Origin: Paragyromitra xinjiangensis
Taxonomy: Eukaryota; Ascomycota; Pezizomycetes; Pezizales; Discinaceae
NCBI GenBank assembly: GCA_038503065.1
Contig: JBCAMK010000018.1
Span: 434,001 to 498,000, forward strand
DNA length: 64,000 nt
Reading direction: 5' to 3'
Position numbers and translations under genes: made by a program. The notes under the pieces were generated by a model that ran no database searches, was not told the DNA's origin, and saw only the letters and a list, made by a program, of their open reading frames with translations. Shown here piece after piece: positions 25,706 through 36,606 of the stretch. How positions within the stretch are numbered: the stretch's first letter is position 1; each line of letters opens with the position of its first letter.

Positions 25706-28700
25706 ATGGTTGGGTCTCCAGCGTCTCCTCCACCTTCTTCGCCTCAGTCGTATTCGCCGCAATCACGACCAATGAGCGCCGTTTTACGACCTGCGCGGAG
25801 CTCTAGTCGCATGAGCATCAGCAGCAGGCCTGGGGGAAGTAGGGCTTCTGACGATGATGCTAGGACATCCGTCAAAGTTGGTATGTTTGGCAGCACTTCA
25901 TATTTTCTCTGTTCTGGTGTTTGTAATTGCTTGTTCAAATGTTTGATTGTTTTCGCGGGAAACATTAATTTCAATATTTCGTTTTCTTCACCGTCCCTAT
26001 ATCGTGTGCTCTCCCATGTAACGAGGGTTCAATAAACTGACGGCTTTGTACAGCCGTGCGCGTGCGACCACCACTCCGATCAACCGATCCCGGCTTCGAA
26101 TTGATCCCACAGCGGTTCCAGAAGGGAATGGTACATGTTACAAGCCCCACAAGTTTGGCTGTGGACAGTCCGCAGGGCAGGAAGATATTCGTTTTCGACC
26201 GGGTTTTTGGGCAGGACGTGAATCAAGATGGTGTTTGGGAGTATTTGGAGGAGAGTGTGCAGGCGTTCATACAAGGTTACAATGTTTCGGTTCTGGCGTA
26301 CGGTCAGTCAGGTGCAGGAAAATCGTACACTATGGGGACATCAGGTCCCGATGAGCAGAGCGATCACAGAGTTATGGGTGAGTTTGCATATTCTGGTGAT
26401 TTTATTTGTTTATAGCGTCGTTTTAAGGAGGAGGGGGGTTTTTGGTTTGGTTACTGTTATGCGGAGCTATGTCTGACACGGCTGTTTCACTCAGGGGTAA
26501 TTCCAAGAGCTGCCGAGGCTCTTTTCGAGAAGCTTGGGTCTGGTGCACCAAATCCGCGCGACTCGAGATCGGGATTAAGAGCGCCAGCAAGATACTCAAC
26601 TCCAATATCGCAACTACACAAACCGAGTGTCGATAAAGGATGGACGATGAAAGCTAGTTACGTAGAGGTTCGCTTCTTTCTGGTGCTTTTTTTTGGGTGA
26701 AGAAGTAATTCTAATTGGGTTAGATATATAATGAGCAATTACGAGATCTATTGTTGCCAGAAGGGACCAGACCAGAGGAAAGGGTCCCAATTACGATCCG
26801 GGAGGACACTAAAGGAAGAATACTCCTGACGGGTCTTCACCAAGTCACGATCAACACGGTGGAGGATTTACTTGACACATTGAATTTTGGATCCTCAATT
26901 CGTCAGACCGATGCCACCGCCATTAATGCGAAATCGTCACGTTCACATGCCGTCTTCAGTTTAAACCTTGTTCAGCGCAGAGCTAAGGGTGCGGTCAGCG
27001 CGACCACTCCTGCCAAAGAACACGAGAAGCGATTTTCAGTACCAATAGATATGATGAATCAGAGTCATGACGGGTTCGTAACTGTAGACAGCAAGATGCA
27101 TTTCGTGGATTTGGCTGGGAGTGAAAGGTTGAAGAATACACTAGCACAGGGTGAGAGGGCAAAAGAAGGAATCTCTATCAACGCAGGATTGGCGAGCCTG
27201 GGAAAGGTTATATCTCAACTCTCGTCGCGTCAGGCTGGGTCGCATGTTTCGTATCGCGATTCTAAACTTACTCGGCTTCTGCAAGATTCACTGGGTGGGA
27301 ATGCGATTACATATATGATTGCCTGTGTTACCCCCGCAGAGTTCCATCTCAGCGAAACGCTTAATACTGTTCAGGTATATTTCTTCGTGGTTTGATGCTA
27401 TATGGTATTTGACTGACAATGCATTGTAGTATGCTCAACGCGCCCGTGCAATCCAAAGTAAACCAAGAATTCAACAAGTCTCGGATGACGGCGACATGAA
27501 AGCGCTTGTTGAACGTCTTCGAGCAGAAATTGCGTTCTTGAGGGAACAGGTCAAGAGCTCATCGGAATCGAGTGATAGGATGGTGATGAAAAGTGGTCAA
27601 ACACGAACAGACAGAGCAAACGAGAAGGAAATGGAGCTTCAAAACCAACTTCTTGACTTGCAAGAGAATTATGGCCATCTTAGTGCGCGACATGCAAAGC
27701 TCATTTCAGAGATCACTAGAGCTCGAGATTGCCAGGAGTCTGCCAATAATTCCGAATATACTGATAGCGCTGAGGAGAGACTGGCGAGGTCTAATTCGTT
27801 TGCCGAGGCTGTGGAACAGGTCGTTCTTGAGTACGAGAAAACGATTCAGAGTCTTGAAACATCGCTTTCTAGCACCCGGTCATCATTGGCTGGTACTGAG
27901 AGCTGTTTACTAGAGAAGGAGACCAAGCTTGCATACATCGAAACCGTGAACCAGCAGTTGAATACTCGTTTGCAAAAGTTGATAGATCGTGAATCAGCTA
28001 CTGAAAACTACCTCCACGACTTGGAGAGCAAACTTGACGGACATACATCTGGCGAGGAGAAGAACGCTTCTATCATTGCTGAATTGCGAAAGGAGATTGC
28101 GAGGGCCAGGGAGAATGAAGCCGGTTGCGAAGACTATATATCGACACTGGAAGAGCGACTGGCAGAGGCGGACCAGGACCTAGAGTTAATGCAGAGAGAG
28201 ATTGATCGTCTTGAGCATGTGGTGGAGCGTCAGCGCAGTCTGGGGAAGTTGGACAATCTGTTGTATGAGTTGGATTCCCTGAACGCACAACAAGAGGGGA
28301 AGAAGGCAAAAGACGAGTCAGCAAGTGGGAAAGAAAACATTAAAGATGTTGAAGAAAGGGTTGTGGAGGTTAACGGCAAACGTTACAGCGATGGTGTGCC
28401 CAGGGTTGAGTCGGTGCCGGAAGTTGATGAGACATTCTTGGATGCCCCAGACAACGGCTCAGATAGCGGGAGACAATCTCCGATGTCTGAAGTTTCGGGG
28501 TCAGCTACGGCCACATCTGAGCGTGCCTATACTCCAATGGGGATTCCTCAGATAACTCTCGGGGAACATACCACTATCGAATACCCACCTCAGAGCCCAG
28601 CCCAGTCTCAGTTCGTTGCGGATAAACTCGAATCGGTACAGCAGGAACTTTTTGACTTGAAGGTTGAACATGAAGCGACTGTCAACGAGTATGATCAAAT

Positions 28701-31477
28701 GTCTGCGAATTATGAAGCTGCTCTTCGTGATCTTGCTTCTATACAGGATCAACTTGACGAGTTGCGTCACACAAAAATGGTTCCTTCTAGAGAGACGTCT
28801 CCACCGCCATCGCCCAATCAGCGACCGACTTCTTTTTTAGTGAACGCGAGGATGAGCGACTTAAAAGAAGCCGAAGGAGAGGTTCAGTCTTCATCCTCGC
28901 GCTCGCTATCATCGGAGTTGTCATTGGCTGGGCATTCGCAAGTCTCGTCGGAGACCATCTATGAGGAAAGTCCACAAATGCGGATTAGGGAGGATTTGGA
29001 AGCGCAAAGGAGGGAGAGCCGGGTGAAAGAAGAGGCCTTGGCGAGAGAGTTGGAGAGTGTTAGGCAGGAGATGCAGGAGGCCCTACATGCTCAGGAGCAA
29101 GAGCACGATCGTCTTCATATGCAACTTCGACAGTCTCTGGATCAGTTGGCGGACATGAGACATAAGGAACGATCAAGTGGGGTAATTTCACCATCCACTC
29201 AACTTATCCGGAGGAAGTCAAGCCAGAGTCTGGCCATCCTTGACCGCGCCCACCGCTCTTTCACCAATCTTCGCAGGATTGCTGCAGAGCACCTGGAAGA
29301 TCAGCCGGAGGTTTTAGAGAACTTTGAGTTGAATATGGATGCCGCCTTGCGTGAACTCCAGAGTCGTTCAGATCGCATCCAAGAGCTAGAGAGTGATATT
29401 GTTTCTTTGAAGAAGGAAATGGACTCCAAATCTGCTATTATCACTGGGCTGGCTCGTGAGCGATCAAGGTAAGCGTATTCTACTTTCATTCGGGGGGCAA
29501 AGGTGCTAACTTCTATAGTATTCAATCGTCGCCAATGGATATCTCGGTTGTTGCTGTTATGGAACGGCGGATAGAGGAGGGTGAGGCTGAGCTTGCGAAG
29601 ACCCGGGAGATTCTTGCCACCTGTGAACAAGAGCTTTCACATGCAAAGATTGCTCTTGAAACTCGAGCAGGAGAGTCACAATCGGATGCCGCCTATATCC
29701 TTGAGGAGTTGACCAAGGAACGAACCTTGACCGCGGAACAGGAACAGAGAATCGCTGAGCTCCAAAACGAAATTGAGAATATCAAAGCTAGCCACGATGC
29801 CAAGATCGATTCGCTGTATGAGTCTAAGAACGCTCTTGTGAGTACCTTAGGTCAGCTCGAATCAGAACTGGAAAAGTCTATGAAAAAAGCGGATCAAGAA
29901 CGATCACTCAAAGAGGCTATGGAGCTTGAAAAGGCCTTCCACCAAGAGCGTGTTGAATCACTTCAGAAGGTTGTGGCCGAGAACCGAGCTACTATCGATT
30001 CTCAACTTGCTCGTGTTGCCGAATTGGAGCGAACTCATGCGAATACTCAGCTGCAAATAAGTACCCAACTTGCAGATAGTTCTAATGCTTCACAATCCGA
30101 TATTCTACAGCAGCAGAATTTGGCTTCCACCCTTGAATCGACGATTGCTCAGAACCGTGAAACGATTGAGAGCCAACAAGCTCGTCTCTCTACTCTCGAG
30201 GCGTCTTATCAGGATGCCTTGAACCAACTTGAGGCTTTACGGGAGAAAGAAGCCGCAGCTATTACTACTCTCCAAGAAGTCGAGGCTCGTGCAGCGGAAG
30301 AGGTGACAGCCCACAACGCCAGACATGAGGAACTTCTGCATTCTGTTCGGAAAGAGCTTGAAGAGAGTAAGGGTACTATCCAAGAACACGTTGCGAATCT
30401 TACGATACTCCAAGCGTCGTATGCTGAAGCCAACACCCGCATTGAAGGCCTTGAAAAAGATATAGAGACGGCTACACAAGAATCAGCTGAGCGCGCTGCA
30501 GCTATCCGGGCGTTGGAGAAGGAGGTTGCACAGAGTCAAGAAACAATCAAACGACACGTTGAGACCATTGCTGAGCTCCAGGAACTGCAGAGTCTGTCGG
30601 ATCAGCAGGTCGAGAACTTAAAAAAGGAGGAGGCCGAGCACGCGAAATTTGTAGAAGACCTCGAGCAGCAACTTGCGTTTACCTTTGATCAAAACCAGGA
30701 AACGGCTAAGAACTTGGCGGACGCTGCTGCAGAGCATGAACGATTGCAGCAAGAGAAACAGACATTGGTTGCAGAATCAGCGGCTAAGAGTAGCGAGTCT
30801 CAACAACTTATCGACAGTCTGAACGACGAAGTTGCTAGTCTTCAGGTACGTGGTCGCTTACTGGGTCTCCTGTATGTGATCCAGATTTTTTGCTGACTTT
30901 TTGGAAGACTAAACTTGCGGAGGTTCAAATGGAACTGCAAGGCCTTGGTGGGGCACGTGCTCAGCGCTCGAACTCGACATCTTCGGCGAATAATCTCCGA
31001 AAGAGTACATCCACGACATCATTGCCTTCGCCTCCCCCGGCAATCCCTCTTCCACCGCTTCCTAACAGCCTACCAGCCATTCCTGCTGGCCCACAGAGTC
31101 CTACCACGGTGTCTAGACGCCCGAGCAAGGACTATGTTGTGGCCCATATGGAGGACCAAGAAGCGCGGATTAAGACGCTTGAGAAACAGTTGCAGGCGGA
31201 GAAGGCCTTGACTTCAACACTGGAAGAGGCGTTGACAGATTGCGAGAAAACAATGAAGCGGCTGACAACGGACCGCGACAGCTTCCAGGCGAAGGCTTCT
31301 CAAGTCCAGCAGGAACTGGATCGTGCGAAGAACGAGTCCCAGACGAGCCGGTACTCCATGCAGGCCGTCGAGGAGGAACGTCTTGCGAGACTCAAGGCTG
31401 AACAAGCTCGGGAACAACTGGAACAAAGAATGCAAGCTTTGTCGAAGAAGAACAAACGCTCGTTTGCTTGCTTCTAG
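25706..31477 (+). CDS. Kinesin, kinesin-4-like, long coiled-coil motor protein
   Basis: ATP-driven microtubule motor. Seven exons give about 1752 residues: 25706-25880, 26054-26377, 26495-26667, 26724-27374, 27430-29468, 29519-30845 and 30908-31477. An N-terminal Ser/Pro extension of about 57 residues precedes the motor (SVKVAVRVRPPL). The P-loop is AYGQSGAGKSYTMG (near residue 140), switch I is NAKSSRSHA, switch II is DLAGSER (near residue 352), and YRDSKLTRLLQDSLGG follows. The motor ends near ALVERLRAEIAFLREQ. About 1200 residues of coiled coil follow, broken by Ser/Pro-rich linkers (near 28780-28940 and 31000-31130). The motor gives the kinesin identity with high confidence. The kinesin-4 (chromokinesin/KIF4) class rests on the N-terminal motor, GYNVSVLAYGQSG and the long stalk, and is less sure. 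The third intron (26668-26723) has the weak donor GTTCGC. Its removal gives VEIYNEQLRDLLLPEG, a canonical kinesin element, so it is well supported. The leader is long and pyrimidine-rich. Confidence 0.93.
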
Positions 31478-32387
31478 TTGGCCAATGGATTGGTTATCGC
31501 AGGTGTTGGTTGTTTACTTTCGGAGTTTATTTCGCTTTCTCAAAAGAAATACCCTTTCCATTCTTGTCTTATATCAACCCCTATCTTTTTCCCCTTAAAT
31601 TTTCTGTCAGTCACGTTGCGTTTTCTCGTTCTATTTCTGTTGCGTTTGGGATCATGGGTGGATGAAAGTGATTTTGATGAATTTCTATTCTTGATCTGTT
31701 TGCGGTTTTATTTTCTCCTTGATGCGAGGTCTATCGTTGTTCCCGAAAATGTTTACGTTTGTCTGTTGGTGAGCGAAGGAGGAAGAGGGGGAAAAGGCCT
31801 GCCCGGACGCGAGCTTCCCTTACTCCTGCCTATAGCATATGCATAGTCTATTTTTTTACTTACTATTACTACCACTACTCCACGAATTCATCGTGGGTTC
31901 TTAACTTTTACATCTTATTCCTATAACTTGGCTTCAAAGTTTCTCTTCTCTACTTCTTTATTTTTGTATACCCTTTCTTTGTTCCATATTCACTTTTATC
32001 TTTTCTTCGTTTCTTTAGTCAGCGTTGTGCACAAGGGTTTAGCTAAAGGTGTTGGATTTTTTTTCGGTTTTCGCTTCAGATGGGGTGTTGGCTTGAAAGG
32101 GGGGGAATGGGGTGTCGCGCGTTCTTTGAGATTAGTTTTTTTTTGTATGGAGTGAGTTTTTATTACAGCCATCACAAATTACTTCTATTACTACTGCTGG
32201 CTTAGTGACCATTATGTGTTTTCGTTTCTTATCATGTTTTCTTTCGATTCTACTTCGCAATCAATTCAAGCACACTCGGATGTTTTCAAACTGTCTTGGG
32301 CAATTAGCGTAAAAACTGTGAATTAAGCAAGCTAGGCATGCATTTCCGTTTATATGAATTATTATTTCCTACTAGTATTACGGTCCA
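31478..32387. other. 3' flanking region between convergent kinesin and PSF3 genes
   Basis: T-rich plus strand typical of a fungal 3' UTR and intergenic spacer. I see no coding frame with support and no repeat beyond short T runs. Confidence 0.5.
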
Positions 32388-33151
32388 CTAGAAACTGTTT
32401 AATCGCCTTTGCACTCTCGTGCGCCGTTCGGAAAACTGCGCTAGGTTCAGCAGATCTTTTTCGAGGTCAAGGCGAAGGTTAGTAGCGGACTCACGATGCC
32501 TTTCATTCTCGTCTAGACCTTTAAGAAAGTCACCACTTCCAGCACCAATTGCCCCAGAAGGATTATGTGCATGGTCTGCAATCTCCGCGGCACGCTTCTT
32601 AAACGTCTGGATCTCCGTCATTAACTTAACCTTGGCCCGATAGTGGTGGCAGTTGATTGCTTTGGGGCCATACATCGGTTAGGATATCCACTAGCTCATC
32701 CTCCTCCAGCAGACCAAGGATTCGCTCGCCGAGAGAGTAGTAGTGTGATGCAAGACTACGCAGATCAACGGTCCGTGGGTCTGCTTTGAGGGCGTTCTGG
32801 ATTCGTGGAGCGAGTGCTGTGGGAAGGTCGAGAGATACAAGGTTGGCCGTGGTGCCAAGTTGTTGGCTTACGGCGAGCATTTCACCGAGCCATAGTGGGA
32901 GCTCTACTCGTGTTCCTTGCTTTATCTGTGAGAGTGTGAGAGTGTGAGTTATGGGGTGGTGGGTATAGGTACATCAGTGTTGGAGTTTCCTTCTAGATAG
33001 CCTAGTCCGGGGATTGTAATCTCGAAGGTGCAGGGAACTTTCTTTGATGTGTTGGTTAGTAGTGATTCTGGAGAATAAGTGTATGAGATTGAAGTAGAGT
33101 GGTGAGTACCTGTGCGTCGGTCAAGATAGCATCGATGTCGTAGTATGACAT
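32388..33151 (-). CDS. PSF3: GINS complex subunit Psf3
   Basis: Subunit of the GINS tetramer, part of the CMG (Cdc45-MCM-GINS) replicative helicase. It acts in the nucleus at origin firing and fork progression. Four exons (33151-33110, 33041-32973, 32925-32674, 32630-32388) give 201 residues, the usual size. The protein starts MSYYDIDAILTDAQKVPCTF and continues PGLGYLEGNSNTD, then GTRVELPLWLGEMLA, the conserved GINS core. ALKADPRTVDLRSL and YYSLGERIL follow. The C-terminal part reads RAAEIADHAHNPSG and FLKGLDENER, typical of fungal Psf3. The third intron is only 43 nt (32673-32631), near the lower limit. Reading through it would keep an open frame but for the preceding exon the phase is broken, so I splice it out. 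The gene is convergent with the kinesin gene. Confidence 0.92.
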
Positions 33152-33805
33152 GGCGTTGGTGGTGGATGTAGTTTCTATGTACTTTACACGTGTTGAGGAA
33201 TCTGGGGATCTCAAGATGCCAAGAAGACTTACCCATAGGCCCTGTTAAGGTCACGTGTATAGAGGTTTTTGGCGTTCCTATCATTGGTATCGTCTTGGCG
33301 GCGAGCTGGGTATCCCTAGCTGGAATTGTTGCTCCTCCTTCACTATCGTTAAGAACACACTGCATTCACGGGCATACTCCCTCCAAATATTGTAGTTGCC
33401 TTAGCCATGGCGATGTGTGAGTTGCAGGCCGTACTAGAGAAGACGTTACTTATAACGTAAGGCAAGACCTACGGCGGATTCCAGTTCCTGGCCGACTCTT
33501 TCAAGTGGTGTTCTGCTAGTTTCTTGTCCTAGTGGGTACTTGTTCAGTTCATTTTGTTCCCCTTTAGAGCTTAGCTTAAATCACCCGACTTGAGGTAGAT
33601 ATTTCGACCGAAAGTCTGATGAACCTCTCCGCTTACCTAGTCTCTTGCGTTCACCTTTCCATAGTTATCACCCTTATTACGGCTTAGATACACTGCTATA
33701 TCCATCGTCAGTAAGTTTATTCAACACTTGTCATCAATCAAACTACCCGTTTCATCACCCAGGCACCTGACCAATTCTCTGATTTACCCCCCCCCCCATA
33801 CGGCA
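33152..33805. other. Spacer between PSF3 and orphan paralogue A
   Basis: Divergent promoter region of PSF3 and the first orphan gene. A run of 12-13 C residues (33786-33798) ends a few bases before the start of the orphan gene. No gene of its own is seen. Confidence 0.4.
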
Positions 33806-34537
33806 ATGTACTTCAGATTCCGTGGCACCGCAGTCAACCCCTCCAAGCAACGTATCTTCGTGGTCCGAGGCATGGAGGAAGTCGCGGAGGCTTACCTTCA
33901 AGAGCTTTGGGACGACCAAGAAGAGTATGATATAGTCGAACCAGCAGCAGAAAGCAGCAACGACAAGCGAAGTTTCCCAAAGTGCTACTCCAGCATGCCA
34001 CTTCTATCCGAACGTAGCACCATCATTGAGATATTCAATTCAGGCTATAGATTCACGTTTGAAATCTGCAACGGACTAGGACGGTGGGGATTCGAATCGT
34101 TTGATCTCGCTAGCCATGCAGAAAAAACTCATCACAATGAGTTCCTTGGTAGGGATATCATTTCTATCAAGTCACATATCTTTCATAGATTCGAACGAAT
34201 CCTGAGCTCTACCGATTATGACCCTGCTTTGAAGAGGATTAAAGGTAGTCGTACATGCACTGTGAGAATTTACTTGGACTATGACTTTGAGCAGTACCAG
34301 GGCGGGAATTACGTTGAGTACTGTGTTTCTCCTGATATGGCGGTTCTTCGGTTTTTTATCGCTCTTTGCGAGGGGACGATTCCGCACAGCTATGGTTTAA
34401 CTCAGGTCTTGTATGATGGGCCGGGAGGTATGGGGAAGAAAGTTACTTGGAAAGACGCCTATAATTCCAATTTTGAGATGAAAGATTGGGATTTGGGCTT
34501 TGATAATATGGTGTGGCTTTTGTTGTCCACTGGGTAG
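33806..34537 (+). CDS. Orphan tandem paralogue A, unknown function
   Basis: Intronless frame of 243 residues from the first ATG (33806). I do not recognise the family. It has no signal peptide, membrane segment or known catalytic motif. Its pattern is shared with the next gene. Both open with M-x-FR-x-R and have EV-x-E-x(2)-LQE-x-W. Both then have GYxFxxEIxxGxGRWxFE followed by SH, then CTxxIYL, YVExxVS, LTQ and a C-terminal VWLL. Tryptophan and tyrosine content is high, which suggests a compact globular domain. Upstream a frame extends 26 codons but lacks an ATG, so I take 33806. The copies lie 671 bp apart in the same direction, so a tandem duplication followed by strong divergence is likely. 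The preserved frame and shared motifs argue for a real gene. Confidence 0.75.
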   Translation: MYFRFRGTAVNPSKQRIFVVRGMEEVAEAYLQELWDDQEEYDIVEPAAESSNDKRSFPKCYSSMPLLSERSTIIEIFNSGYRFTFEICNGLGRWGFESFDLASHAEKTHHNEFLGRDIISIKSHIFHRFERILSSTDYDPALKRIKGSRTCTVRIYLDYDFEQYQGGNYVEYCVSPDMAVLRFFIALCEGTIPHSYGLTQVLYDGPGGMGKKVTWKDAYNSNFEMKDWDLGFDNMVWLLLSTG

Positions 34538-35208
34538 GTTTGTATTGGTATCGGTATTGTTACCTACGCGGGGTTTCTTTTAGGGTTGTGATATCGGCAG
34601 AGGGAGTTTAGTTAAATACTTGATAACTGGAAGCTTAAAAAGGGGGATACCAACGATAGGATCAGAAGGCAATGAGGGCTACTTACTGTGGACTTTAAGT
34701 TGCAGGTGCAAGTGGTGTAAGAATTATACAAGGAAAAACAGTTTTTTCGTCTCTTAATGGTGTTGGTTTCTAAACATTATATGTATCTGCCATCTGGTCA
34801 CAAATTATCACCCAATACCCATCCCCTAAGCTTCAATCTCAGGAATATCTCAAAAATCGACGATGAATAGGCCAGAACCAAATAAAACCCTCCAGTTAGA
34901 TTATATGAGATTTGATCATGCGGTTGCAGTAGCAAACACTCGCAGTATCCATTCCCAAAGTCTCATCTGATTTATTAGCAGTCATAGAATTTTAGCCTTT
35001 ACGATTCCATAATCCGCGTGATGATTTGGGAGACGCTATTGGAACTTCTAGCATTATTTATCCTCACTCCCTGCCTCTTGTTCTCCTTTAAATCAACTCT
35101 TCTACTAAATCACCACCTTTACCGTGCTATAGAACACTTCGATTCTCCCCAAGTCATAATTTACTCTCGCTTTAAACTTTATTAAAATTACAACTCCCTG
35201 ATTCTCCA
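34538..35208. other. Spacer between the tandem orphan genes
   Basis: AT-rich spacer of 671 bp. The last 100 bases are pyrimidine- and A-rich (CCTTTAAATC, ACTTTATTAAAATT), as expected for a fungal core promoter and leader. No coding frame is seen. Confidence 0.4.
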
Positions 35209-36060
35209 ATGGACTTCCGACTCCGATTCGACCCATCACTCCGATCGAAGCATCGGATATCAATACTCACTGAAGGGAACGAAGTCGTCGAATGGTCCCT
35301 CCAAGAAATCTGGGAACACGAATACGAAATTTCCGAGCGACTACACGAAGCCCAAAGAGCCCACGCATCAATACGCGAAGCATCACCATCAGAGGATGGC
35401 GACGAAATAATCGACCGCAAAGAAGACACACGATGCTTCCTCAATCGTCCATCTGGAATACTATACGCACCACACAGCGTCAATGCTGAATTCGTCGACG
35501 AGGGCTACGGGTATAAACTTGAAATATGGGACGGGGTAGGACGGTGGTCGTTTGAACCCACTTCATACCCTTCTCATATTGATTGCATAGGGCAGGGGCA
35601 GGCTAGTTCTGAGTTACAGAGTTGGTATTATTACGATCATGACTTTTTTGCATCACGTGTCGTGCTTACGAGGTCGGATATGTTTAATGATTTTGAGAAG
35701 CTTACTGGGTACTGTCATCGGGATGTGAGGGGGATTAAGAATGGGTGTTATTGCACGTTTAAGATTTACTTGCAGTCGGGATTGAATGCTCCTCGTGAGG
35801 GGGCAAGGTATGTTGAGTTTTATGTCTCGAGGAATGCGAAGCTTATGACGGTGTTTGAGACTTTGTGTGGATATAAGTTGAGGGATACGTTTACTCTTAC
35901 TCAGTTTGTGCAGTTTGGGCCTGAGAGGGGGAGGGGAAAGACTTATAGTTGGTATGATGCTAAGGCAAGCAGGGTGTGGGTGAAGGATTTGGAGTGGATT
36001 GTTGAGGGTGGTGTGGTGTGGCTGTTGCCGACGCCGTATGAGATTTTCAGGGCTGGATAG
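35209..36060 (+). CDS. Orphan tandem paralogue B, unknown function
   Basis: Intronless frame of 283 residues starting MDFRLRFDPSLRSKHRISIL. It is a diverged homologue of the gene at 33806. Shared blocks are the FR-x-R start, VVEWSLQEIWEHEYE, YGYKLEIWDGVGRWSFEP with SH, CTFKIYL, ARYVEFYVS, TLTQF and VVWLLP. It is about 40 residues longer, mainly from an acidic insert (EASPSEDGDEIIDRKED) and a longer middle with WYYYDHDFF. There is no signal peptide or membrane segment. The first half of the gene is C-rich on the coding strand and the second half strongly G/T-rich. That matches other genes here, so the gene does not look foreign. I infer a cytosolic or nuclear globular protein and do not assign a function. 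Confidence 0.8.
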   Translation: MDFRLRFDPSLRSKHRISILTEGNEVVEWSLQEIWEHEYEISERLHEAQRAHASIREASPSEDGDEIIDRKEDTRCFLNRPSGILYAPHSVNAEFVDEGYGYKLEIWDGVGRWSFEPTSYPSHIDCIGQGQASSELQSWYYYDHDFFASRVVLTRSDMFNDFEKLTGYCHRDVRGIKNGCYCTFKIYLQSGLNAPREGARYVEFYVSRNAKLMTVFETLCGYKLRDTFTLTQFVQFGPERGRGKTYSWYDAKASRVWVKDLEWIVEGGVVWLLPTPYEIFRAG

Positions 36061-36294
36061 TTGTTCTTTACAGCGCAAGGTTTGCTGGGGTGGGGCTTGA
36101 GGTGTTATTGGTTGTTGATAATTCAAGAAGACCTAGCAGCTGTGATGGAGAAAGAGGAGAACTATATTATTTAATGGGCGAAGTCACCGGTTTTAAGCTG
36201 TTGGCTTTTCAAATGTGTATTAGTAGAACAGAGAATAAGGTCCTGATAGAAGTTAACTAGAATTACATTTGATTATCACTGATCCACTACACGT

Positions 36295-36359
36295 ATCTCC
36301 TTGGAGAATACGTAAATGAATTACTACTACTACTACTACTACTACTATCTCCTTGGAGA
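36295..36359. repeat. (TAC)n microsatellite between direct TATCTCCTTGGAGA copies
   Basis: A run of about eight TAC units (36322-36346) is flanked on both sides by the same near-palindromic motif, TATCTCCTTGGAGA. The copies are at 36294-36307 and 36346-36359. It lies about 250-310 bases upstream of the eS4 start and may be part of that promoter. Confidence 0.85.
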
Positions 36360-36606
36360 GTCCCAAGTTAAGCGAGTGACAGGCTGTGAGAGTTGCTACG
36401 GCTGCAGGGCTCAAAACCCTACTGCGCACACACTGTGACGGTTCTATGTATCCCGGCTTGGCGCCAACTGAACCCACGCAAAATTCCCCCACCACACATC
36501 TAAACTTTCGAGCTCAACTTCACGACCCAACGACAAGCACCCGCCGACGACAACACCAGAGGTCCCCTCGTTTTTCCCCCACGACAAATCTCTATAACCA
36601 GTAATC

